Origin: Peptococcus niger
Lineage (GTDB): Bacteria; Bacillota; Peptococcia; Peptococcales; Peptococcaceae
Assembly: GCF_900101835.1 (NCBI RefSeq)
Contig: NZ_FNAF01000001.1
Location: 266,361-330,360 of the forward strand
Reading direction: 5' to 3'
DNA length: 64,000 nucleotides
Positions 1-8,179 of the stretch are shown piece after piece; the first letter of the stretch is position 1; the number at the start of each line of letters is the position of its first letter. Made by a program: the position numbers and the translations under genes. The notes beneath the pieces are model-generated. The model worked only from the letters and a program-made list of their open reading frames with translations, ran no database searches and was not told the origin of the DNA.

Positions 1-803
1 TACCCCGGTGCCCCATATTGACCATACCGCCAATTGACTTCACAAACCTTCATCGCATCCATAAAGGTCGGCACCAGCTTTTCAATGCCAACGACAGCTA
101 TGTGAACGGGTGGCACGCCTGTGCACAGACGAACATTGCCCTCATTTTCTATAATGGCAATTTGCCCGGTCTCGGCAGCCACAGCATTGGCCCCTGAAAT
201 GCCCACATCTGCGGTAAAGTATTTTTCACGCAAAAAGTCACGCACGGCAGCCACTTCTTCGGCAACGTCCGGCGCAATGTCACGTCCAAAGAACTTTGAA
301 AAGATCTCCGCCACCTGTTCGCGCGGCATATGGATGGCCGGGGACATAATATGCATCGGGCGTTCATCTTTTAGCTGTAAAATGAATTCACCCAGATCGG
401 TTTCCCAAACGTCATGACCCAACTTGGCCAATTCTTGCCGTAAATGGATTTCTTCACCGAGCATGCTCTTGCCTTTTACAATTTCACGGCGCGGACCGAT
501 GATCTCATGAATTTTAGCGATACAGTCGGCGCCATCTTTCGCAAAATGCGCTTGGCCGTGGTTGCGGCGAATGGCTTCAGAAGCCTCTTCCATGAGTTCC
601 GGCCAGCGGGCTAAGGCGTCAAGCTTTATTTGCTTGACTTCTTCCGCCATTTTAACGGTATGCGGGTAGCGCTCCAGGGCATCCTCGACATTTTTTCGAT
701 AGGAAGCAATTGCGCGGCTTAAAGCCTTCTGGATATTTTCATCATTTGAAGCTTTTGTGATGTCCTCTGCATAGTCCGCTATTTGTTTTTTCATATTAGG
801 CAT
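1..803 (-). CDS. lutB: LutB-like lactate-utilization iron-sulfur protein (partial)
   Basis: The first 267 codons are visible; the 3' end lies beyond the left edge of the window. The visible part matches the LUD domain of LutB/LldF, a subunit of the cytosolic L-lactate oxidation complex that passes electrons through [4Fe-4S] clusters. Landmarks are GKSMLGEE near the middle, then AVAAETGQIAI and the VGIEKLVPT segment typical of LUD proteins. The ferredoxin-type cysteine region expected at the C-terminus would be outside the window. The ATG at 803 has an AAGGGGG ribosome-binding site 7 nt upstream and overlaps the lutA stop by 8 nt, so the two genes are translationally coupled. Two nearby in-frame ATGs (809, 794) are less well placed. 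Confidence 0.88.
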   Translation of the reverse strand, partial: MPNMKKQIADYAEDITKASNDENIQKALSRAIASYRKNVEDALERYPHTVKMAEEVKQIKLDALARWPELMEEASEAIRRNHGQAHFAKDGADCIAKIHEIIGPRREIVKGKSMLGEEIHLRQELAKLGHDVWETDLGEFILQLKDERPMHIMSPAIHMPREQVAEIFSKFFGRDIAPDVAEEVAAVRDFLREKYFTADVGISGANAVAAETGQIAIIENEGNVRLCTGVPPVHIAVVGIEKLVPTFMDAMKVCEVNWRYGQYGAPG

Positions 804-1779
804 CGCCATACCCCCTTGCCACAACCTCCACAAAGTCCTCCACCATTAAAAAGGGTTTATGCTTTTTAAGCGTCAATGCCGACAGGCAAAAGGGGCAGCT
901 TACGATGGCATGCGTCGCTCCCGTCGTCGCCAATTCCTCTACCCGGCCCAAACCCAGTTTATGAGATAAGTCCGGATAAGTCATTTTGATGGGCCCGCCG
1001 CAGCAAGTCGTCCAGGCGCCACGTCTTTCCGGCTCAACATAAGAAATCTGCATGGCGTCTAAAATATCGCGCAATTCCTGGGAAACGCCCAGTTCTCTCG
1101 CCATTCGACAGGAATCGTGGAGGGCATAGACGGTATCGCTCTCACATACCGGCAATTGGTCCCGCTTGGCCCATACCATTTCAGGAAAAGTTTTGACGGT
1201 CAAGGCCGGAAAGTCTTTGTACTTGGGGTAAACCAGCTTAAATACTTCGGCCGCATGAGGCGACAGGCAAACAACCGTCTTGGCCTGGGTGCGGCGGAGA
1301 TAGTCGCCAACCGTCCGGCTATAAGCGCCAAGTGCATCTTCAAAGCCCATCTCATGCAAGAGGGCCCCGCTATAAATTTCATTCGCCCCATCGTAGGCCA
1401 GATCATAGCCTAAATTCAACAAAATTTTAGCTGCTTTCCGGTTAATACCAAAGTAGCGTTCTTTATCCTGGGCAAAGACAGAGGCAAAAATTTTTTCCGG
1501 TGCCGGGCCAACCTTATGGACCAAGTCCCGTAAATTCATCATCCAGGAAAAAGCCGCACCACCTGGCTTGACCAGATCCATCACCGCCATTAAAGAGTCC
1601 AAAAAGGGCAACAGCTGATACTCCCCACCTGTATAAAACAGGATATCGCCTGTTTTCGGTAAATTTAAATCATCGGCCCAGGCCGCATTTTCTTTTGCGG
1701 AAACGGCCAGCGGATTTTTATAGGCCATGATATTGTCCCGCACCAGGGTCATTGTCTCAGGCAAATCCTTCTTTGACAT
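796..1779 (-). CDS. lutA: LutA-like (Fe-S)-binding protein with one intact CCG domain
   Basis: This 327-residue protein resembles the LutA/GlpC/HdrB cysteine-rich family that works with LutB in lactate oxidation. The C-terminal half carries the cluster-binding pattern HDSC (221-224), CCGGP (259-263) and SCPFC (294-298). The N-terminal half, where a first CCG domain normally sits, keeps a similar layout (FYTGGEYQLLPF near residue 42) but lacks the cysteines. The open frame runs upstream through the tRNA-Asn gene, so the longer start is impossible. The ATG at 1779 follows GGAGGTG with 6 nt spacing and is chosen as the start. A lutC gene is not visible and could lie to the left. Family is fairly sure; the lactate role rests on the lutB neighbour. 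Confidence 0.82.
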   Translation of the reverse strand: MSKKDLPETMTLVRDNIMAYKNPLAVSAKENAAWADDLNLPKTGDILFYTGGEYQLLPFLDSLMAVMDLVKPGGAAFSWMMNLRDLVHKVGPAPEKIFASVFAQDKERYFGINRKAAKILLNLGYDLAYDGANEIYSGALLHEMGFEDALGAYSRTVGDYLRRTQAKTVVCLSPHAAEVFKLVYPKYKDFPALTVKTFPEMVWAKRDQLPVCESDTVYALHDSCRMARELGVSQELRDILDAMQISYVEPERRGAWTTCCGGPIKMTYPDLSHKLGLGRVEELATTGATHAIVSCPFCLSALTLKKHKPFLMVEDFVEVVARGYGDA

Positions 1780-1801
1780 TGTCAGCACCTCCATGCCTAC
1801 C

Positions 1802-1807
1802 ATTATA
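1802..1807 (-). promoter_or_regulatory. Candidate -10 box for lutAB
   Basis: A perfect TATAAT on the minus strand lies 22 bp upstream of the lutA start and downstream of the tRNA terminator. The -35 position holds only a poor match (TATTCA), so this is a tentative promoter. Confidence 0.35.
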
Positions 1808-1845
1808 GAAAATAAATTTATAAATGAATAGGGTTCCAACGGCAT

Positions 1846-1876
1846 AAAAAAAGACTTTGGACAAAAATCCAAAGTC
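1846..1876 (-). terminator. Rho-independent terminator of tRNA-Asn
   Basis: On the minus strand an 8-bp perfect stem (GACTTTGG/CCAAAGTC) with an 8-nt loop is followed directly by seven T residues. It sits just after the tRNA 3' end and before the lutA promoter region. Confidence 0.85.
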
Positions 1877-1878
1877 AG

Positions 1879-1950
1879 CTCCCCGAGCTGGGCTCGAACC
1901 AGCAACCCTTCGGTTAACAGCCGAATGCTCTACCATTGAGCTATCGAGGA
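1879..1950 (-). tRNA. tRNA-Asn (GTT anticodon)
   Basis: The minus strand folds into a full cloverleaf. The acceptor stem is TCCTCGA/TCGGGGA (7 bp with one G-T pair), the D arm is GCTC/GAGC, the anticodon stem is TTCGG/CCGAA with loop CTGTTAA, and the T arm is GCTGG/CCAGC with loop TTCGAGC. The anticodon GTT reads AAC/AAU for asparagine. The discriminator base is G and CCA is not encoded. It has its own strong promoter (1992-2020) and terminator (1846-1876), so it is a single-gene unit. Confidence 0.95.
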
Positions 1951-1991
1951 ATAAGCAACCCAACCGCCGTAGCTTTATTGGCTGCTTATAT

Positions 1992-2020
1992 AAAATACCA
2001 CGCTCATGAAAAATTGTCAA
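1992..2020 (-). promoter_or_regulatory. Sigma-A promoter of tRNA-Asn
   Basis: TTGACA (2015-2020) and TATTTT (1992-1997) on the minus strand are separated by exactly 17 bp. The expected start site is about 35 bp upstream of the mature tRNA 5' end. Confidence 0.8.
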
Positions 2021-2062
2021 CTGCTTTACAGAGCATTTATCAGTTGCTGCGGGCCGACCCGG

Positions 2063-2875
2063 TCAAAGATAATAAACCGGTTCACAGCGATGGTCGGCAT
2101 ATAAATATTCCAGTTCTGATTTGTGATAGAGGAAGCCGGGGTCATCAAAATATTTGGCCCCTGTGGGACACTTTTTGATGCAGCCACAGCATTTCATACA
2201 CTTGCCGGTCACTTCTGCCACCTGGTCCCAATCAATGGAGCCTAATGGGCAGACTTCCGCACAGCGCTTGCAGTCTGTACACAGATCCTGGTGGGTTTTC
2301 GGCTTGATGGCAATAAAGTTGATCTTGACGTCGTTTCGGTCGCGGGGGGTGTAGTAGGGTCTGTAGGGCACCTGCCCCGGCATCTCCGGCTCGCTAAAAT
2401 CACCGGCGGCTACCTTTTCTGCCACCGCCTTGGCAAAGGCCGTCACCTGGGCCATGTCCGCTGCATCCGGCCGGTTGGCCGCCAACCGGGTGGAAAATGA
2501 GTGTTCGCCAACAAAGGCCCCACCTGCAATGACCTGCAAATCGCCTTTTTTCAGTAAATCGCGATGTTCCAGTAAGCAATCATCCACATTTCGATTGCCA
2601 TACATGGAAATGCAGATGCTCCGCGCACCCTTGCCCTCAATTCGGTTCAAGTACGGCAGTAAAAGATTCGGTACCCGTCCGGCAATGGTCGGCAAACCGG
2701 ATACGACAATATCCGTCGCTTCAAAACAAGGCCTTGCCTGACGCACCGCAGGTCGTGAATAATTGTAATCCACCAGCTCTCCAACACCCAAGTCTTGGGC
2801 CAGAACATCCGCAAAAAGATCAACCGTTTTTTTCGTTGTATCGGTGCCTGTAAAATAAAACTTCACAATCCGCAT
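2063..2875 (-). CDS. EFR1-type flavodoxin-ferredoxin protein
   Basis: A 270-residue cytosolic electron carrier of the EFR1 family. The N-terminal part looks like a flavodoxin fold: the opening IVKFYFTGTDTTKK resembles the FMN phosphate loop region. The C-terminus carries two ferredoxin [4Fe-4S] motifs, C199-x2-C202-x2-C205-x3-C209 and C226-x2-C229-x2-C232-x3-C236. Such proteins are common in anaerobic Clostridia and probably shuttle electrons between reduced ferredoxin and unknown partners. The start at 2875 has GGAGG 9 nt upstream. No typical terminator follows, so transcripts could read into the tRNA-Asn unit. The redox partner cannot be told from the context. Confidence 0.85.
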   Translation of the reverse strand: MRIVKFYFTGTDTTKKTVDLFADVLAQDLGVGELVDYNYSRPAVRQARPCFEATDIVVSGLPTIAGRVPNLLLPYLNRIEGKGARSICISMYGNRNVDDCLLEHRDLLKKGDLQVIAGGAFVGEHSFSTRLAANRPDAADMAQVTAFAKAVAEKVAAGDFSEPEMPGQVPYRPYYTPRDRNDVKINFIAIKPKTHQDLCTDCKRCAEVCPLGSIDWDQVAEVTGKCMKCCGCIKKCPTGAKYFDDPGFLYHKSELEYLYADHRCEPVYYL

Positions 2876-2967
2876 TGACCATGGCCTCCTTCTCCTGCCG
2901 CTCCATCTTCGATAAGGTCAGTATACTACAAACCGCTTGCTTTGGCTTAAATGGGTCCCGTTAAATA

Positions 2968-2996
2968 AGACGTCAGCAGCTGAAACTATGACGTCT
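2968..2996 (-). terminator. Possible weak terminator / palindrome after the DMT gene
   Basis: AGACGTCA (2968-2975) and TGACGTCT (2989-2996) form an 8-bp inverted repeat with a 13-nt loop that spans the stop codon of the transporter gene. On the minus strand it is followed by TTATTTAA rather than a proper T-run. It could be a weak terminator or a binding palindrome. Confidence 0.35.
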
Positions 2997-3858
2997 GACG
3001 ACGCCCACCGATGACCTCTGCCACAAAGGCCCCGCCTAAAATAAAAACCGCACCGGGAATTTGAAGGGCGTATAATTTTTCACCCAAGAGAAGCGCAGAC
3101 AAGAAAAGGGCGGTCAAGGGTTCCAAGTATCCCAGTACAGCAATCGACTGCGCCGGCAGGCGGTTGATTGCCGAAAAGTATAAGAGGCAGGCAAAGCCGG
3201 TGCTGATTACACCCAAGAAGAAAATCCAGGGCCAATCTGACGGCGCAATGGAAAAATCGAAAGCACTCCGCACCGCCATAAAGGTGCAGACAGTGACCAA
3301 GCCTGCCAACAGCTGTACTTGCGTGTTGGCCAGTCCCGACAGGTCCTTGGCCTGCTTGTTGGCAATCACCATCAGCGCATAAGTGACCGCCGACAAAAGG
3401 CCGCAAGCCACGCCCCACCAATCGCCGCCAAAATTCAATTCGGTGCCGTTGATCAAGCAAACGCCCAAAAAGACAACTGCAAAAGCGGAGCACTTCAACC
3501 GCGTCAGGTGTTCCTTAAAAATCAAGGGCGATAGTGCCATCACCAGCACCGGGCCACAGGCATAAAGCAAGGAGGCAATGCCCACGCCTACACGGTCAAA
3601 GGCCTCGTATAGAAACAACCAGCTGACACCCATGGCCATCCCGGACAGGGTGACGTATAGAAGGTCTTTTGGGTACCGTATGAGTTCCCGTCCCTGGCGC
3701 CTTAAGAAGATAATCGTTAACAGGAAAAGGCTCCCCAAAGATAAACGGAAAAACACAATGGTAATGCTCGATTGCGCGATATGACTGGCGATAATGCCAT
3801 TGCAACCAAACATAATAACAGAAAGCAAGTATAGAAAATAAGCTCGCCGCAGGTTCAT
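2986..3858 (-). CDS. DMT-superfamily (EamA) transporter
   Basis: A 290-residue membrane protein made of two repeated EamA domains (about 5-140 and 150-285), each with five hydrophobic helices, ten in all. The family exports metabolites, often amino acids or other small polar compounds, across the cytoplasmic membrane. The second repeat has the usual YFSAINRLPAQSIAVLGYLE-like segment. Substrate cannot be inferred from sequence. The gene stands alone between ileS and the EFR1 gene on the same strand. The start at 3858 follows a purine-rich AAAGAGGTGG sequence. Family assignment is firm, the substrate unknown. Confidence 0.85.
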   Translation of the reverse strand: MNLRRAYFLYLLSVIMFGCNGIIASHIAQSSITIVFFRLSLGSLFLLTIIFLRRQGRELIRYPKDLLYVTLSGMAMGVSWLFLYEAFDRVGVGIASLLYACGPVLVMALSPLIFKEHLTRLKCSAFAVVFLGVCLINGTELNFGGDWWGVACGLLSAVTYALMVIANKQAKDLSGLANTQVQLLAGLVTVCTFMAVRSAFDFSIAPSDWPWIFFLGVISTGFACLLYFSAINRLPAQSIAVLGYLEPLTALFLSALLLGEKLYALQIPGAVFILGGAFVAEVIGGRRQTS

Positions 3859-3936
3859 CCTACCACCTCTTTCACTTCCCCTTTTTGCTGATCCTCCACA
3901 AAACCCTTGACCTCTACCAAGTCCACATCCTTTGTC

Positions 3937-3985
3937 TAAAAAAGCACGCTTATCAAATTCATCACATCGAATTTAACAAGCGTGC
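3937..3985 (-). terminator. Terminator of ileS
   Basis: On the minus strand GCACGCTT (3944-3951 complement) pairs with AAGCGTGC (3978-3985), with a further inner AAATTC/GAATTT helix, and is followed by TTTTTT. It lies 55 bp after the ileS stop. Confidence 0.82.
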
Positions 3986-4040
3986 AAAGATAGGCTTAGC
4001 AAAAGCCGGTTTATCTCTTAAAAGCAATCGACGCAGTCAA

Positions 4041-6845
4041 TTAGGCCTCTTCGTTTGTCAACACGTCAGCGCAACGATCGCAAAGGTCCGGGTGGTGATG
4101 GCCGACCGTCGTGCTGTACTTCCAACAGCGGGGACATTTTTCCCCTTCAGCAGGAAGAACCTGTAGGGTCAGGCCGGGAAGGAGATCGCTTGTCCACACG
4201 TCCCCGTTAACCGCTTCGACCATCTCAGCCTGGCTAACCAGGAGAAAATCTGCCAAATCATCGCCTAAAGCAGCAACATCTTGACGATAAACCGCCGTTT
4301 CACCGGTGAGGGCAAAAACAACTTTGGCGTCTAATGAATTGCCGATGGTTTTGTTTTGACGGGCCTCTTCCAAAGCTTTGGTGATTTCATTTCGGAAAGC
4401 AATGAGACGTTCCCAGTGCGAGGCAAAATCCTCGGAAACCGCCGGTGCCTGAACTTGCGGCCAGTCCATCAACTGAACGCTTTGCGGTTTATCCGCAACC
4501 GGCAAATAGCGGAAGACCTCTTCTGCCGTAAACGACAAAATGGGAGACAGGATGACATCCAAGGCCAGGGTGATATCGTATAAAACGGTCTGAGCGCTGC
4601 GACGATTTTTGCCATCCGTTTCATTAGCATACAGCCGGTCCTTGATGATGTTCAGATAAAAGGCCGATAAATCAATGGTGCAGAAATTATGCACCGCGCG
4701 ATAAACTTGATGGAATTCATAATCCTCATAAGCCTTCTGCGCGTCCGCAATAATATCTTGCAGGCGCAGCATGGCCCATTTGTCCAAATTCGTCAGGTCA
4801 TCCACGGCAACGCGATGCACCGACGGATCAAAGTCAGACAGGCTGCCCAACATAAACCGGAAGGTGTTCCGGATTTTCCGGTAGGCTTCACTGATCTGTT
4901 GCAGGATACCCTTGGAAACGGAGACATCGCCACGGTAATCTGCTGAAGCCACCCAAAGGCGTAAAATATCCGCCCCTTGCTGGTTGATGACTTCCAAAGG
5001 ATCAACCCCATTGCCCAGAGACTTACTCATTTTCCGCCCTTGCTCGTCAACCAAAAAGCCGTGGGTCAACAATTGACGATAGGGTGCTTTGCCATTAACG
5101 GCAACCGAGGTACACAGGGAGGAGTTAAACCAACCCCGGTGCTGGTCGCTGCCTTCCAAATACAGGTCGGCCGGCCAGGACAATTCAGGACGCCGACGCA
5201 GCACCCCTTGATGGGTACTGCCTGAGTCAAACCAAACATCCATGATGTCCGTTTCTTTTGTAAAATGCCTACCGCCGCAAGCCGGGCAGGTGTAATTTTC
5301 CGGCAATAAGTCCTTCGCCTCATGGTTGAACCAAACATTCGCCCCATCTGCACGGAACAAGTCTTGCAAGTGGCTAATGGTCTCGTCATTGATAATGATT
5401 TCACCACAATCATCACAATAGAAGGCCGGGATGGGAACGCCCCAAATGCGTTGGCGGGAAATACACCAGTCGCCGCGGTCGCGAATCATATTATAAATGC
5501 GTTCTTTACCCCAGGCCGGCGTAAAGCGAATATCATGCTCAATGGCATCCAATGCATCTTGACGGAAGCCGTCAATGGAGGCGAACCACTGGGGGGTGGT
5601 GCGGAAAAAGGTCGGCGTTTTGCAGCGCCAACAGAGCGGATACTGGTGGCTGATGGTATTTTGATAAACCAGCATATCCCGGTCGACCAAATCCTTTAAA
5701 ATCGCTTTGTTAGCGGTTTTCAAGTCCATGCCTTCAAAAGCACCGGCTTCAGCGGTCATGTAGCCCTCATCATCCACCGGGGATAAAATGGTCAAGCCAT
5801 ATTTCTGGCCAATGCCAAAGTCTTCCATCCCATGCCCGGGTGCCGTATGAACACAGCCGGTACCGGCATCGGTCGTGACGTGGGTCCCCAGGGCAACGAT
5901 CCCTTCATCACCGCCGTAAGGGGTCATATACTGCATGTACTCCAGTTCGCTGCCCTTAAAGGTCTTCAAAATCTCCGGCTTTTCAGCGCTTTCAATGGTC
6001 TTGAGGACATCCTCTAAAAGGTCTTTTCCAATCAAATATTTCCGCTTGCCCAGCTGGACCAAATGGTAGTCCAAATCCGGATGCAAGGTCACGGCACGGT
6101 TGGCCGGCAGGGTCCAGGGGGTTGTTGTCCAGATTAAAATGTAGGCATCCGTTTTATCAAAATGGCCTTTGGCATCGGTAATTTTAAAGGCAACATAAAT
6201 TGACGGCGACGTTTGCTCGCCATATTCAATTTCAGCTTCAGCCAAGGCGGTGTGGTCATGGGGGCACCAGTGAACCGGCTTGCTGCCCTTATAAATATAG
6301 CCTTTCTTTGCCATTTCACCGAAAACACCGATTTCTTCGGCCTCAAAATCCGGCGACAGGGTCAGATAAGGGTGGTCCCAATCACCACGCACGCCCAAAC
6401 GTTTGAATTCATCCCGTTGAATGTCCACAAATTTAAGCGCGTAATCACGGCAGGCATCACGGAAGGCAACCGGGTCGCTGTTTTTCGCATCCAAGCCGAC
6501 GTTCTCAATGGCTTTCAATTCAATCGGAAGGCCATGGGTATCCCAGCCAGGCACATAGGGGGGCAAATAGCCTTGAAGGCTCTTTGACTTGTTGATCATA
6601 TCCTTTAAGACCTTATTCATCGTATGGCCTAAATGCAAATGGCCATTGGCATAGGGCGGGCCATCGTGAATGATAAACTTCTCATGTCCGGCATTTTTGG
6701 CCATCACCAACTTATTCAAATCAATGTCTTCCCAAAACTTTAGGGTATCCGGCTCTCTTTTGGCCAAATTGCCTCGCATGGGGAAGTCTGTTTTCGGCAA
6801 ATTCAAGGTATTGCCGTAAGCTTTTTCTTTTTCACTCTTCGCCAT
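4041..6845 (-). CDS. ileS: Isoleucyl-tRNA synthetase
   Basis: A 934-residue class I aminoacyl-tRNA synthetase that charges tRNA-Ile. The ATP-binding HIGH motif reads HLGH at 71-74 and the second signature KMSKS is intact near residue 600. The editing (CP1) domain lies between them, with TTPWTLPANRA near residue 240. The C-terminus has the zinc-binding knuckle C904/C907/C922/C925 seen in bacterial-type IleRS. The ATG at 6845 follows GAGGTG; upstream in-frame codons fall in the T-box terminator and are rejected. Expression should be controlled by the T-box leader at 6865-7089, which senses uncharged tRNA-Ile. Confidence 0.98.
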   Translation of the reverse strand: MAKSEKEKAYGNTLNLPKTDFPMRGNLAKREPDTLKFWEDIDLNKLVMAKNAGHEKFIIHDGPPYANGHLHLGHTMNKVLKDMINKSKSLQGYLPPYVPGWDTHGLPIELKAIENVGLDAKNSDPVAFRDACRDYALKFVDIQRDEFKRLGVRGDWDHPYLTLSPDFEAEEIGVFGEMAKKGYIYKGSKPVHWCPHDHTALAEAEIEYGEQTSPSIYVAFKITDAKGHFDKTDAYILIWTTTPWTLPANRAVTLHPDLDYHLVQLGKRKYLIGKDLLEDVLKTIESAEKPEILKTFKGSELEYMQYMTPYGGDEGIVALGTHVTTDAGTGCVHTAPGHGMEDFGIGQKYGLTILSPVDDEGYMTAEAGAFEGMDLKTANKAILKDLVDRDMLVYQNTISHQYPLCWRCKTPTFFRTTPQWFASIDGFRQDALDAIEHDIRFTPAWGKERIYNMIRDRGDWCISRQRIWGVPIPAFYCDDCGEIIINDETISHLQDLFRADGANVWFNHEAKDLLPENYTCPACGGRHFTKETDIMDVWFDSGSTHQGVLRRRPELSWPADLYLEGSDQHRGWFNSSLCTSVAVNGKAPYRQLLTHGFLVDEQGRKMSKSLGNGVDPLEVINQQGADILRLWVASADYRGDVSVSKGILQQISEAYRKIRNTFRFMLGSLSDFDPSVHRVAVDDLTNLDKWAMLRLQDIIADAQKAYEDYEFHQVYRAVHNFCTIDLSAFYLNIIKDRLYANETDGKNRRSAQTVLYDITLALDVILSPILSFTAEEVFRYLPVADKPQSVQLMDWPQVQAPAVSEDFASHWERLIAFRNEITKALEEARQNKTIGNSLDAKVVFALTGETAVYRQDVAALGDDLADFLLVSQAEMVEAVNGDVWTSDLLPGLTLQVLPAEGEKCPRCWKYSTTVGHHHPDLCDRCADVLTNEEA

Positions 6846-6864
6846 ATGAACACCTCTTCCATAA

Positions 6865-7089
6865 AATAAAAAATCGCCCCTCAAAAGGGACGATTTAACT
6901 CGCGGTACCACCCTCATACCGTTTAATCAACGGCACTCGACTATTGTATAACGCCAATAAAACGGCTTCCCTACTCAATCGTTCAGGTCGCAGCTCAAGG
7001 AGGATAAGCAAGCAGGTCGGCTCTCTGCCTTCCACCACCGCAGAGTCGCTGTAGCCGATAAACTCTTACTCCTGTTCCCATCAATGCTT
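6865..7089 (-). promoter_or_regulatory. T-box leader of ileS
   Basis: The conserved T-box sequence AGGGTGGTACCGCG is present on the minus strand (6901-6914), directly before a terminator: an 11-bp AAATCGTCCCT/AGGGGCGATTT helix (6871-6896) followed by six T residues. Upstream is a Stem I-like fold with the distal GGTGGTGGAA segment and a TCGGCT/AGCCGA helix. The best candidate specifier codon is ATC (7003-7005), next to a CTCC that can pair with GGAG, which fits isoleucine. Uncharged tRNA-Ile would stabilise the antiterminator and allow ileS transcription. The T-box identity is sure, the exact specifier is a by-eye guess. Confidence 0.92.
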
Positions 7090-7095
7090 TGTTCT

Positions 7096-7124
7096 ATAAT
7101 AGTCAATTGATATGCGCTTGTCAA
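7096..7124 (-). promoter_or_regulatory. Sigma-A promoter of the T-box/ileS unit
   Basis: TTGACA (7119-7124) and TATTAT (7096-7101) on the minus strand have a 17-bp spacer. The promoter begins 4 bp after the ylmH stop codon, so ileS has its own transcript besides possible read-through from the upstream operon. Confidence 0.82.
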
Positions 7125-7127
7125 CAC

Positions 7128-7871
7128 TTATAAGTACAGTTCAATGAGAAGTTTTCGGTTGTCCTTTTTAGTGACACCGGTAATCTCTCCAATGCGAATC
7201 CGCCCCTGGCCCCGCACGGCCAATAAATCGCCCGGCTGCAGCAGCTGATGGCTACGCCATTCCACATCATGATTGATGCGGACGCGGCCCGCTTCAATCA
7301 ATTCATTGCACTGGCGGCGCGACAAGTGAAAGGCCTTGGCCATAACCGCGTCCAGACGCATACCGGGGACAATAATTTCCACCGTTTCCGTCTTTACCTC
7401 CGGCGCAAGCCAGGTTGAAAGATCGCGCGGTTTAATTTGTACCGGGACATGGCGTACCCGCAAATCTGCCAGGGCTAAATAAGAAGTCAGGTCTGCATCA
7501 ATAAAAAATTCGCATCCCCCGTCACGCACCAAAATATCCCCCATTTTATCCCGGGTAAATCCCAGCGATAAAATGGCGCCCAGGTAGTCGCGATGATCTG
7601 CTTTTAAATATTTTACCGGACCGTCTAGAGCCATGAGCTGAATGTTAAAATCCTCATCTGTAATATCTTCCAGCATAGAAAAAGCCAAGCGAACCCGCTC
7701 GGCTCCTTCCCAGCCTCCCCAAAGGCGGGTGTATAGATCTGTTTGGCGCAGCATCGGTAAAAAATCTTCTGCCTGTTCACGTGGCATAAAATCGGTAATA
7801 ACCGGCTGCCAGGTTTTTTGCGCCTGATGCATCAGATCCTGTAGTCGGCGCAGCTTGACTTCATCACTCAT
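7128..7871 (-). CDS. ylmH: YlmH, S4-domain RNA-binding protein
   Basis: A 247-residue protein matching YlmH of Gram-positive division clusters. The C-terminal S4 RNA-binding domain (about 170-235) has the typical RLDAVMAKAFHLSRRQ and AGRVRINH segments. YlmH family proteins are known to bind ribosomes and take part in rescue of stalled 50S subunits. The start overlaps the end of yggT by 4 nt, so the two are coupled. Position downstream of sepF and yggT is the conserved order seen in Bacillota. Confidence 0.92.
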   Translation of the reverse strand: MSDEVKLRRLQDLMHQAQKTWQPVITDFMPREQAEDFLPMLRQTDLYTRLWGGWEGAERVRLAFSMLEDITDEDFNIQLMALDGPVKYLKADHRDYLGAILSLGFTRDKMGDILVRDGGCEFFIDADLTSYLALADLRVRHVPVQIKPRDLSTWLAPEVKTETVEIIVPGMRLDAVMAKAFHLSRRQCNELIEAGRVRINHDVEWRSHQLLQPGDLLAVRGQGRIRIGEITGVTKKDNRKLLIELYL

Positions 7872-8164
7872 AAGGACGACACCCCGTAAATCAGCTGCAA
7901 AAGAATTTGATTCACTGCAATGCGCGCAAAAGCGACCAGCATATAAGCAATCAATGGCGTAAAGTTCAAGGGCGCCAAGAAGGCAGCCGGCATAAAACGC
8001 TCAATCAAGCGAAAGAAGGGGTCTGTCAAATCACCGATAAAGGTTACAATACGGCTGCTTTGATCAATCGGCAACCAGGTCATAAAGGCACGAATAACAA
8101 TCATAATCTGGTAAAGACGAAAGGCCAAGTTTACCGCATCATAAAATATAGTTCCAAAAGTCAA
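7868..8164 (-). CDS. yggT: YggT-family membrane protein
   Basis: A 98-residue integral membrane protein with two hydrophobic stretches separated by the family landmark GDLTDPFFRLIERFMP. Family members (YlmG in Bacillota) sit next to sepF and are linked to division or ion homeostasis, but the biochemical role is unsettled. It overlaps ylmH by 4 nt and lies 15 bp after proC on the same strand. Confidence 0.9.
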   Translation of the reverse strand: MTFGTIFYDAVNLAFRLYQIMIVIRAFMTWLPIDQSSRIVTFIGDLTDPFFRLIERFMPAAFLAPLNFTPLIAYMLVAFARIAVNQILLQLIYGVSSL

Positions 8165-8179
8165 TTTTTCACCGCTTCT

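Noticed and set aside
1757..2020. Minus-strand open frame of 87 codons across the tRNA-Asn gene
   Set aside because: It runs through a perfect tRNA cloverleaf, its terminator and promoter; no ribosome-binding site.
2053..2098. Inverted repeat GCCGACC/GGTCGGC around the EFR1 stop codon as terminator
   Set aside because: Long interrupted loop and no T-run; most of it is within coding sequence.
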